Positions 1-8,688 of a DNA stretch of 64,000 nt are shown piece after piece. Position 1 is the stretch's first letter; each line of letters starts with the position of its first letter. The notes beneath the pieces were generated by a model. That model did not search any database. It had not been told where the DNA came from and saw nothing but the letters and a program-made list of their open reading frames with translations. This DNA comes from Streptomyces sp. SW4. GTDB lineage: Bacteria; Actinomycetota; Actinomycetes; Streptomycetales; Streptomycetaceae. The stretch covers positions 4,957,001 through 5,021,000 of the forward strand of contig QKWM01000004.1 of NCBI GenBank assembly GCA_003248315.1, in the 5' to 3' direction. A program made the translations under genes and the position numbers.

Positions 1-113
1 AGGCCGACATCGGGCAGATCGCCTACGAGATGACCCTGCTGGTGAACCGGGTCGGCGAGCACCTCGACGTCGATGCGCGCCAGCCCGAGAGAACGCCGGC
101 CATAGAGCTCTGA
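1..113 (+). CDS. C-terminal fragment of an unidentified protein
   Basis: The window opens inside a gene. The frame starting at base 3 gives 36 residues ending ..RQPERTPAIEL and stops at TGA 111-113. No domain is recognisable in so short a piece, so I assign no function. The stop codon lies in the first copy of a 13-bp tandem duplication. Confidence 0.5.
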   Translation, partial: ADIGQIAYEMTLLVNRVGEHLDVDARQPERTPAIEL

Positions 114-132
114 CCTGCTGCTCTGACCTGCT
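107..132. repeat. 13-bp tandem duplication spanning a stop codon
   Basis: The unit gctctgacctgct occurs at 107-119 and again at 120-132. The first copy carries the TGA of the partial upstream gene; the second repeats it just downstream. Similar 3-prime-end duplications recur in this window. Confidence 0.8.
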
Positions 133-263
133 CTTTTCCTGATGTCGAGCGGTCGTGCGCGGAGTTTTCCACAGGCTCGCCGCGACCGCTGCCGGGGCGG
201 CTACGGTTTTCGGTGAGGCGGGCGCACCGGGCACCCGCCGCATACTCCACGGGGGAGACGAGC

Positions 264-1395
264 ATGTCCGGCAACACCCTCACGCACCAGCAGACGGCCA
301 CGGAGCGTCAGAGCGCCGTCACGGAAACCGCACCGCTCACGCCGAGCCGTTCCGCCGCGCTCACGCCGGGCCGCGCCGCACGCGAACTGGGACTCAAACG
401 CAGCGAGTTCGAGCTCGCCGTGTGCCTCGGACGCGTCCGCACCGTGCCCGACGAGGGCGGAGGCGGAGCCCGGCGCGTCGCCCGCACCGAGCTGGAGCGG
501 CTCCGCGGCCAGGACGACTTCCCCCACGGGCTGCGCGACGGCGTGCGGACCGTGGGCACCACGGAGGGCGCGGCCCTGATGGACGTGCCGAAGTCCCGCT
601 TCACCCGCCTGGCACGGCTCGGCTTGCTGGTGCCGGTGAGGTTCTACCTGAACCGCTACCGGGCAGTGGTCTGGCTCTATCTCGCCGAGGAACTGCGGCA
701 GTTCGCCGCCGACGAACGCAACGCGCCCCTGCTCAGGGGCCGCATGCCCGAGGAGCTCCGCGACCGCCTGGCGTCCGGCGCGGATCTGCGCCCCCGCAAC
801 TGGCGCGGGCGGCGCCTGGGCTTCCTGCTCCGACAGGCCCGGGACCCGTGGGAGCGGGCGGCGGCCGTGGCGTCGCTGCTGGACACCGCCCAGGTCGCGG
901 AGGTCGTCCCGGACCCGTACGAGCGCGCCCGCCTGGACCGGCTCCGTCCGGCGGCGCCGTCCCACGGCACCCCGGGTCACCGGCGGCGCGGGCCGCCGAG
1001 GACATCATGACGGCCGCCGACCCCGACGAGATCGACTGGCTCCGCGCCGAACTGGCACGCGCGACCGGGACCGCCCGCCGGCAGCTCCCGGAACCGCAGG
1101 CGGGCCGGGACCTCGGGCCGGTGCCGGCCTCGGGCTCGGTACCGGCCTCGGGCCCGGCGCGGATCCCGGGTCCTGCGCGGTCCCCGAATCCGGCACCATC
1201 CCCGGCTCCGGCACCATCCCCGGATCCGGCTCGGAACCGGCGGCCGCACGGGCGGGGCGGGACCGCGCCCGGAGCCGCGGCCTCCTCGGCTGGCTGCGCC
1301 GCGGAAGCGCCTGCCCCGATGCCCGGCCGGCTCACAGCGCCCGGAAGAGCCCCTCCTGCACGACGGACACCAGCAGGCGCCCCTCCACGTCGTAG
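264..1395 (+). CDS. DUF6397 family protein (two frame breaks)
   Basis: This resembles the DUF6397 family of streptomycetes, whose function is unknown. The ATG at 264 is preceded by GGGGGAG at 251-257. The first ~235 residues are intact, with a helix-turn-helix-like N-terminal part and a conserved segment RFTRLARLGLLVPVRFYLNR. Single missing bases near 980 and 1245 then shift the frame twice. Following them restores a segment EIDWLRAELARA and a C-terminal GLLGWLRRGSA, with a Pro/Ala/Ser linker of near-repeats between. The last frame stops at 1395 and overlaps the convergent thioesterase by 64 bp, so the true stop may lie nearer 1330. Family call is from recalled similarity; the C-terminus is uncertain. 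Confidence 0.65.
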
Positions 1396-2197
1396 ATCCG
1401 GCCCCGGGCCAGGCCCCGGCCGCCCGTCGCGATGGGCGACTCCTGGTCGTAGAGGAACCACTCGTCCGCCCGGAAGGGCCGGTGGAACCACATCGCGTGA
1501 TCCAGCGACGCCATGTCGAAGTTCCGTGGACCCCACAGCGGTTCCACCGGGATGCGGACGGCGTCCAGCAGCGTCATGTCGCTGGCGTAGGTCAGGGCGC
1601 AGGTGTGCACGAGCGGGTCGTCACCGAGCGGCCCCACGGCCCGCATCCACACGGCGCTGCGCGGCTCGGCGCCCTTGATCTCCTCGGTGCTCCAGCGCAG
1701 CCGGTCGACGTAGCGGATGTCGAAGGGCTGGCGCCGGGCCATCCGCTCCAGTTGCTCGGGCAACGCGCCCAGATGCTCGCGTACCTCGTCGGCGACGGTC
1801 GGCAGGGACTCGGGATCCGGCACCTCGCGGGCCGGCGGCAGCTGGTGCTCGAAGCTCCCCTGCTCAGGCTTGTGGAAGGAGGCGGTGAGATTGAAGATCG
1901 TGCGGCCCTGCTGCACGGCGGTGACCCGGCGCGTCGTGAAGGACCGGCCGTCCCGGACCCGCTCGACCTGGTACACGATCGGCACGCCCGGCCGGCCCGG
2001 GCGCAGGAAGTACGCGTGCAGCGAGTGCACGGGGCGGTCGCCCTCCGTGGTGCGCCCGGCGGCGACCAGGGCCTGGCCGGCCACCTGGCCGCCGAAGACC
2101 CGCTGCAGGGACTCCTCGGGCTGCGGCCCCGGAAGATGTTGACCTCGATCTGCTCCAGGTCGAGCAGGGCGACGAGGCTCTCGGCCGGATTCGTCAT
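1332..2197 (-). CDS. tesB: acyl-CoA thioesterase II (one frame break)
   Basis: A double-hotdog thioesterase that hydrolyses acyl-CoA to free fatty acid and CoA in the cytoplasm. It starts with MTNPAESLVALLDLEQIE at ATG 2195-2197 behind AAGGAG. The N-terminal hotdog carries FGGQVAGQAL and the C-terminal one ends in SLDHAMWFHRPFR..EWFLYDQESP, where the family Asp-Ser/Thr-Gln catalytic network resides. One C is missing near 2127 in what should be AGCCCCGAG; restoring it gives 288 residues, the usual TesB length. It lies 19 bp downstream of the helicase gene on the same strand, so the two are probably cotranscribed. Confidence 0.9.
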
Positions 2198-2216
2198 GAC
2201 GGGGATTCTCCTTGGC

Positions 2217-4729
2217 TCACAGCTGGCCGACGTCGGTGACACGGACGACCGCACGGCCCTCCGCGTCGGAGGCCGCGAGGTCGACCTCCGCGCTGATGCC
2301 CCAGTCGTGGTCGCCGTTGGGGTCGTCGAAGATCTGCCGCACCCGCCACAGCCCGTTCTGCGGCTCCTCCTCGATCAGCAGCAGCTTGGGGCCGCGGGCG
2401 TCGGGACCGGTGCCGAGGTCGTCGTACTCCTCCCAGTACCTGTCCATGGCCTCGCCCCAGGCGTCCGCGTCCCAGCCCGACTCGGCGTCCAGCTCGCCCA
2501 GCTCCTCGACCTGGTCGAGCGCGGCCAGCTCCACCCGGCGGAACAGGGCGTTGCGGACCAGGACGCGGAAGGCGCGCGCGTTGGTGGTGACGGGCCGGAC
2601 CTGGTCGGCCTTCTCCTGCGCCTCCTCGGCGGTCATCTCCTCCGGATTGGCGAGCTGCTCCCACTCGTCGAGCAGGCTGGAGTCGACCTGGCGGACCATT
2701 TCGCCCAGCCACTCGATCAGGTCCTGGAGGTCGTCGGACTTCAGGTCGTCGGGGACCGTGTGGTCCAGGGCCTTGTAGGCGCTGGCGAGGTAGCGCAGCA
2801 CGATGCCCTCGGTCCGGGCCAGTTCGTAGTAGGAGACCAGCTCCGTGAACGACAGCGCCCGCTCGTACATGTCCCGGATGACCGACTTCGGCGACAGCGG
2901 GTGGTCGCCGACCCAGGGGTGGCTGCGCCGGTAGGTGTTGTACGCGTGGAAGAGCAGCTCCTCCAGCGGCTTGGGGTACGTGATGTCCTGGAGGCGCTCC
3001 ATGCGCTCCTCGTACTCCACGCCGTCCGCCTTCATCGCGGCGACGGCCTCGCCGCGCGCCTTGTTCTGCTGGGCGGCCAGGATCTGCCGCGGGTCGTCGA
3101 GCGTGGACTCCACGACCGAGACCATGTCCAGGGCGTACGACGGGGACTCCGGATCCAGCAGTTCGAACGCGGCCAGCGCGAAGGTGGACAGCGGCTGGTT
3201 GAGCGCGAAGTCCTGTTGCAGGTCCACGGTCAGGCGGACGATGCGGCCCTCGGCGTCCGGGGTGTCCAGCTTCTCGACGATGCCGCCGTCCAGCAGCGAC
3301 CGGTAGATGGCGATGGCCCGCCGGATGTGGCGCAGCTGGTGCTTGCGCGGCTCATGGTTGTCCTCCAGCAGGCGGCGCATGGCCTCGAAGGCGTTGCCCG
3401 GCCGGGCGATGACCGACAGCAGCATCGTGTGCGTGACCCGGAACCGGGAGGTCAGCGGCTCCGGCTCGGAGGCGATGAGCTTCTCGAAGGTGTTCTCCGT
3501 CCAGCCGACGAAGCCCTCCGGGGCCTTCTTGCGGACCACCTTCCGGCGCTTCTTCGGATCGTCACCGGCCTTGGCGAGCGCCTTCTCGTTCTCGATGACG
3601 TGCTCCGGCGCCTGCGCCACCACGAAACCGGCCGTGTCGAAACCGGCGCGCCCGGCACGGCCGGCGATCTGGTGGAACTCCCGCGCGCGCAGGGTCCGCA
3701 CCCGGCTGCCGTCGTACTTGGTGAGAGCCGTGAACAGCACGGTCCGGATGGGCACGTTGACGCCCACGCCGAGGGTGTCCGTGCCGCAGATCACCTTCAG
3801 CAGCCCGGCCTGGGCGAGCTTCTCCACCAGCCGCCGGTACTTGGGCAGCATGCCGGCGTGGTGGACGCCGATGCCGTGCCGCACGTAGCGGGAGAGATTG
3901 CGGCCGAACTTCGTGGTGAAGCGGAAGTTGCCGATCAGCTCGGCGATCTTGTCCTTCTCCTCCCGCGTGCACATGTTGATGCTCATCAGCGCCTGTGCCC
4001 GCTCCACGGCCTGCGCCTGCGTGAAGTGCACGATGTACACGGGTGCCTGCTTGCTCGACAGCAGGTCGGTGAGCGTCTCGGTGAGCGGTGTGTACCGGTA
4101 CTCGTAGGACAGCGGCACGGGCCGGGTGGCCGAGCGGACGACCGCCGTGGGGCGGCCGGTGCGGCGGGTGAGGTCCTTCTCGAAGAACGACACGTCGCCG
4201 AGGGTGGCGGACATCAGCACGAACTGCGCCTGCGGCAGTTCCAGCAGCGGGATCTGCCAGGCCCAGCCGCGATCCGGCTCGGCGTAGAAGTGGAACTCGT
4301 CCATGACGACCTGGCCGATGTCCGCGTGCTTGCCGTCGCGCAGCGCGATCGAGGCGAGCACCTCCGCGGTGCAGCAGATCACGGGGGCGTCGGCGTTGAC
4401 GGAGGCGTCGCCGGTCAGCATGCCGACGTTCTCGGTGCCGAAGAGCTTGCACAGCTCGAAGAACTTCTCCGACACCAGGGCCTTGATCGGCGCGGTGTAG
4501 AAGGTGACCTCGTCCCGGGCGAGGGCGGCGAAGTGGGCACCCGCCGCGATCATGCTCTTGCCGGAGCCGGTGGGCGTCGACACGATCACGTTCGCGCCGG
4601 AGACCACCTCGATCAGCGCCTCCTCCTGATGGGGGTAGAGCGTGAGACCGCGTTCCTGGGCCCACGACTCGAAGGCTTCGTAGAGGCGTCGGGGTCGGCG
4701 GTCTGCGGCAGCTGATCGATGAGGGTCAC
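2217..4729 (-). CDS. DEAD/DEAH-box RNA helicase with DUF3516 C-terminal domain
   Basis: A superfamily 2 helicase of the Ski2/HelY-like actinobacterial type, predicted to unwind RNA using ATP. Visible motifs are Walker A (STPTGSGKS), motif II (MDEFHF, a DEFH variant of DEAD/DEVH), motif III (LMSATLGD), and motif VI (HQIAGRAGRAGFD). The C-terminal ~350 residues match DUF3516 and carry no known catalytic motif. The GTG start at 4727-4729 gives VTLIDQLPQTADPD. One base is missing near 4684, after which the frame continues LYEAFESWAQERG. Corrected length is 837 aa. It is divergent from the YdjM-like gene and leads a likely operon with tesB. Confidence 0.9.
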
Positions 4730-4874
4730 GCCCCCATCTTGCCTGGCCGCGTCCCGGATGCGGGAATCGGATGCCGGGCCGAAGATCACGACCGCTACGC
4801 TGGTCCGCCGACGGCACGTCAGCGGACCCGGACAACTGGACAGCGGCGCACGAGGAATGGGGCGGGCAACGGCG

Positions 4875-5669
4875 ATGATGGGACCAGCACACTCACTCTC
4901 GGGAGCCGCCGCCTGGCTCGGCGTGGGGGCGGCGACCGCCGCGGCCGGCCACGCGATGCCCTGGCCGGTCCTTCTCGCCGGCGCGCTGATCTGCGCCGGC
5001 GCCGCGCTCGCCCCGGACCTCGACCACAAGGCGGCCACCATCTCGCGCGCCTTCGGGCCGGTCTCCCGGGGGCTGTGCGAGATCGTCGACAAGCTGTCGT
5101 ACGCCGTCTACCAGGCCACGAAGAAGCCCGGCGACGCCCGCCGCTCCGGCGGACACCGCACCCTGACGCACACCTGGCTGTGGGCGGTCCTGATCGGCGC
5201 GGGCACATCGGCCCTGGCGATCACCGGCGGCCGGTGGGCCGTGCTGGCGATTCTCTTCGTGCACATGGTGCTGGCCATCGAGGGCCTGCTGTGGCGGGCG
5301 ACCCGCGGTTCCAGCAGCGACGTGCTGGTCTGGCTGCTGGCGGCCACGAGCGCCTGGATCCTCGCCGGCGTCCTGGACCAGCCGGGTCACGGCGCGGACT
5401 GGCTGTTCACGGCCCCGGGTCAGGAGTACCTGTGGCTGGGGCTGCCGATCGTCCTGGGTGCGCTCGTGCACGACATCGGGGACGCGCTGACGGTGTCCGG
5501 GTGCCCGATACTCTGGCCGATACCGGTGGGCCGCAAGCGCTGGTACCCGGTGGGGCCGCCGAAGGCCCTGCGGTTCCGGGCGGGCAGCTGGGTGGAGCTG
5601 AAGGTGCTGATGCCGGCGTTCATGCTCCTCGGCGGAGTCGGCTGCGCCGCCGCGCTCAACGTGATCTGA
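4875..5669 (+). CDS. YdjM-like membrane-bound metal-dependent hydrolase
   Basis: A PF04307-type integral membrane protein (LexA-binding membrane hydrolase family). Conserved metal-ligand candidates are in PAHSLSG at the N-terminus, DLDHKAATISR, GHRTLTHTWL and VHDIGDALTVSG. Several hydrophobic stretches support four to six membrane spans. I prefer ATG 4875 (MMGPAHSLSG), with GGCGGG about 9 bp upstream, because the family usually begins just before the first His; ATG 4857 and longer starts are possible. Catalytic activity is inferred from the motifs and not established for this family. Confidence 0.8.
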   Translation: MMGPAHSLSGAAAWLGVGAATAAAGHAMPWPVLLAGALICAGAALAPDLDHKAATISRAFGPVSRGLCEIVDKLSYAVYQATKKPGDARRSGGHRTLTHTWLWAVLIGAGTSALAITGGRWAVLAILFVHMVLAIEGLLWRATRGSSSDVLVWLLAATSAWILAGVLDQPGHGADWLFTAPGQEYLWLGLPIVLGALVHDIGDALTVSGCPILWPIPVGRKRWYPVGPPKALRFRAGSWVELKVLMPAFMLLGGVGCAAALNVI

Positions 5670-5716
5670 CGCCCGCCCCGCGAGGGTCCGCGCGGCCGTC
5701 GCGCCGCTGCGGGCGG

Positions 5717-5989
5717 TCAGCCGGATCCCGCGGCGTCCGGGCCCCCGTCGCCCCCGTAGCGCCGCTCGAACCGGGCGATGCGTCCCTCCGTGTCCACCGT
5801 GCGCGCCTTGCCGGTGTAGAACGGGTGGCTCTCGGAGGAGATCTCGACGTCGACCACCGGGTAGGTCTCGCCGTCGTCCCAGTCGATGGTCTCGTCACTG
5901 GTCGCGGTGGACCGGGTGAGGAACGCGTACCCGGCGGCGCGGTCGCGGAAGACGACGGGGTGGTAGTCGGGGTGCTTGTCCTGCTGCAT
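5717..5989 (-). CDS. rpmE2: 50S ribosomal protein L31 type B (zinc-free form)
   Basis: Starts MQQDKHPDYHPVVFRDRAAG at ATG 5987-5989 behind GAGGAG. It lacks the CxxC pairs of zinc-binding L31, which marks the type B paralogue able to replace the zinc form when zinc is scarce. Length is 90 aa, normal for type B, with a short Gly/Ala tail. The upstream DUF5709 frame runs into it without a stop, but that is probably a lost base. I see no clear Zur box immediately upstream; any promoter is likely shared with DUF5709. Confidence 0.93.
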   Translation of the reverse strand: MQQDKHPDYHPVVFRDRAAGYAFLTRSTATSDETIDWDDGETYPVVDVEISSESHPFYTGKARTVDTEGRIARFERRYGGDGGPDAAGSG

Positions 5990-6095
5990 GGCTGCTCCTC
6001 GTACGGCGCGGTGGGCGCGCGGCCGGCGGGGCCGCGCGGGACGGCCGGTGCGGCCGGTGCGTGGCTCCGCGCCCGGGCCGGCGGGCGGGGCGGGC

Positions 6096-6565
6096 TCAGC
6101 GGGGAGGGTGTCCTCGTCGACGACGTGCATCGCGGCCTCCTCGGCGGACGCCGCCGCGCCGTCGATGCCGACGTCCCGGGCCACCAGGGCGGGTTCCTCG
6201 TCCTCGTGCGTGCCCTCGTCGGGCGCCACGAGCCGGCCGGAGCGGGCGGCGCCGACCTCGTTGTCCAGCAGTTCGCCGTCGGTGCCCTGGGCGTCACCGA
6301 GACCGTCGCCGTCGGGCACCGGAAGGTCCGGCTGTTCCTCGGCGAGCCGCTGCTCCAGCGTCTCGCCGCGGCGGCGCTCCGCCGCCGTCACACCGGTGTG
6401 CTCCACGGCCCAGGGCCGCTCCGGTGGGGACCAGCCCCGGTCCAGGGGATCGTCGACGCCGTCGTACTCGAGGGTGTCCTCGGCGTCGAGCAGCCCGGTG
6501 TCCTCCCTCTGGTCGTCGTTGTCGGGCTGGTAGACGTCGTCTCCCCATCCGTCGGCGCTGTTCAC
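6096..6565 (-). CDS. DUF5709 family protein
   Basis: A small acidic actinobacterial protein of unknown function. GTG 6563-6565 begins VNSADGWGDDVYQPDNDD behind a GAGGT-type site. Recognisable blocks are DTLEYDGVDDPLDRGWSPPERP and AEEAAMHVVDED near the end. As written, the frame has no stop before rpmE2. One additional C in the C-run near 6101-6110 would end it at TGA 6096-6098 after DEDTLPR, giving 156 aa, the expected family length. It probably forms an operon with rpmE2. Confidence 0.8.
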
Positions 6566-6908
6566 GGGTACCTCCAGGGGTGGGGACCGGCCCTCGTCAC
6601 CGCGGACCGCGGCGGGCCGCCGCTGCACGGGCACAGGCGCCGCCCGGCGCCGCGCGTCGCGGCTGCGGGGCGTTCCCCGAGCCGGTGCCTCCTCCCAGAC
6701 TTCCACCCCGATCGGCACCCCGCAACGGCACGGAGCCAGGCCGGGACGGGCGGGCCCGACGCGGCCCGGAGCCGGGCCGTCCGGGGTCCTCGGACGCCGG
6801 GCCGCCCGGGCCCCTGGACGCCGGGCCGCCCGGGCCCCTGGACGCCGAGCCGTCCGGGCCCTGGAACGGGACCGTCCTCCCTCCCGGCTTCCGCGCCGGG
6901 CCGTCGGG
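6566..6908. other. 343-bp intergenic region with a 24-bp tandem repeat
   Basis: Between the ABC transporter stop and the DUF5709 start I see no credible gene. It should hold the DUF5709/rpmE2 promoter. The part nearest the ABC gene consists of a GC-rich tandem repeat (6792-6862). Confidence 0.6.
6792..6862. repeat. 24-bp tandem repeat, three copies
   Basis: A unit beginning ggacgccgggccgcccgggc occurs at 6792-6815 and 6816-6839, followed by a diverged third copy at 6840-6862. Each unit is GC-only apart from one A and one T and can form a short hairpin. It lies just past the 3-prime end of the ABC transporter gene. Confidence 0.85.
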
Positions 6909-8688
6909 TCAGCCGTGCCACGAACGCCACAGCGCCGCATAGGCGCCGTCGGCGGCGACCAGCTCGTCGTGGCTGCCCAGCTCGCTGATCCGGCCGTTCT
7001 CGACCACGGCGATGACGTCCGCGTCATGGGCGGTGTGCAGACGGTGGGCGATGGCGACGACCGTGCGGCCGTCCAGCACCCGGGCCAGGGACCGCTCCAG
7101 GTGCCGCGCCGCCCGCGGGTCGAGCAGCGACGTCGCCTCGTCGAGCACCAGCGTGTGCGGGTCGGCCAGCACCAGCCGGGCCAGCGCGATCTGCTGGGCC
7201 TGGCCGGGGTGAGCGCGAAGCCCCCGGAGCCGACCTCGGTGTCCAGGCCGTCGTCCAGGCCGCGGGCCCAGGCATCGGCGTCGACCGCGGCCAGCGCGGC
7301 CCACAGCTCCGCGTCGTCGGCGTGCGGGCGGGCGAGCCGGAGGTTGTCGCGCAGGGAACCCACGAAGACGTGGTGCTCCTGGTTGACCAGGGCGACGTGC
7401 GAGCGGACCCGTTCGGCGGACATCCGCGACAGCTCCGCGCCGCCCAGCGTGATCCGGCCGTCCCGGGGCGCGTAGATGCCCGCGAGCAGCCGGCCCAGGG
7501 TGGACTTTCCGGCGCCCGACGGGCCGACCAGCGCCAGCCGGGTGCCGGGGGCGACCTCGAGGGACACCTTGCGCAGCACGTCCACGCCGTCGACGTAGCC
7601 GAAGCGCACCCGGTCCGCGTGCACGTCCCGGCCCTCGGGGCCGCCCCGGAGTCACCCGCGTCGGGTTCGATGTCCCGGACGCCGACCAGCCGGGCCAGCG
7701 ACACCTGGGCGACCTGCAGCTCGTCGTACCAGCGCAGGATCAGGCCGACCGGGTCGACCATCATCTGGGCGATGAGGGCGGCCGTCGTGAGCTGGCCGAC
7801 CCCGATCCAGCCCTGCAGGACGAACACGCCGCCGATCAGGGTGACGGAGGCCAGCACGGTCACATGGGTGACGTTGATGACCGGGAAGAGCACCGACCGC
7901 AGCCAGAGCGTGTAGCGCTCCCAGGCCGTCCACTCCTTGATCCTGCGGTCCGAGAGCCGGATCCGGCGGTCGCCGAGCCGGTGCGCCTCGACGGTGCGCC
8001 CGGCGTCCACGGTCTCCGCGAGGACCGCGGCGACGGCGGCGTACCCGGCGGCCTCCGAACGGTACGCGGAGGGCGCCCGCCGGAAGTACCAGCGGCAGCC
8101 GGCCACCAGCAGCGGCACGGCGAGGAGCACGGCCGGTGCCAGCGGCGGCGCCGTGACGACGAGACCGCCGAGCAGCAGCGCCACCCACACCGCGCCGATC
8201 GCCAGCTGGGGCACGGCCTCGCGCATGGCGTTGGCCAGCCGGTCGATGTCGGTCGTGATCCGGGACAGCAGGTCGCCGGTACCGGCCCGCTCCAGGACGC
8301 CCGGCGGCAGGCCGACCGACCGGACGAGGAAGTCCTCGCGCAGATCGGCCAGCATGCGTTCGCCGAGCATCGCGCCGCGCAGCCGTACCTGGCGCACGAA
8401 CGCGGCCTGGACGACGAGCGCGAGCAGGAACAGGGTCGCGGTGAGTCCCAGGTGCAGTTCCCGGGCGCCGTCGGAGACCCGCTCGACGAGCCCGCCCAGC
8501 AGGTAGGGGCCCACCATCGAGGCGAGCACGGCGACGGTGTTGACGGTGACCAGGAGCAGGAAGGCCCGGCGGTGCCGCCGCAGCAGCTCCGCCACGTACG
8601 CGCGTACGGTCGCGGGCGCGCCGACGGGCAGGGTGCTCGCCGTCGTCGGGGCCGCGGGGTCGTACGCCGGTGGCGCCACGCCGATCAT
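6909..8688 (-). CDS. ABC exporter half-transporter, subunit with degenerate signature motif
   Basis: A membrane-plus-ATPase half-transporter of 593 aa after two single-base breaks (near 7210 and 7640). The N-terminal ~330 residues hold six predicted membrane helices; the C-terminal ATPase has Walker A GPSGAGKST, Walker B TLVLDEAT and an H-loop IAHRLH. Its signature is LTPxQAQQ instead of LSGGQ; residue x is Gly or Ala because the break lies there. ATG 8686-8688 overlaps the upstream partner stop by ATGA, so translation is coupled. Together they form one heterodimeric exporter; the substrate is unknown. Confidence 0.88.

Noticed and set aside
1482..4715. A + strand open frame of over 1,000 codons antisense to the helicase
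   Set aside because: It is the mirror of the helicase coding sequence, with no family features; the minus strand carries all helicase motifs.
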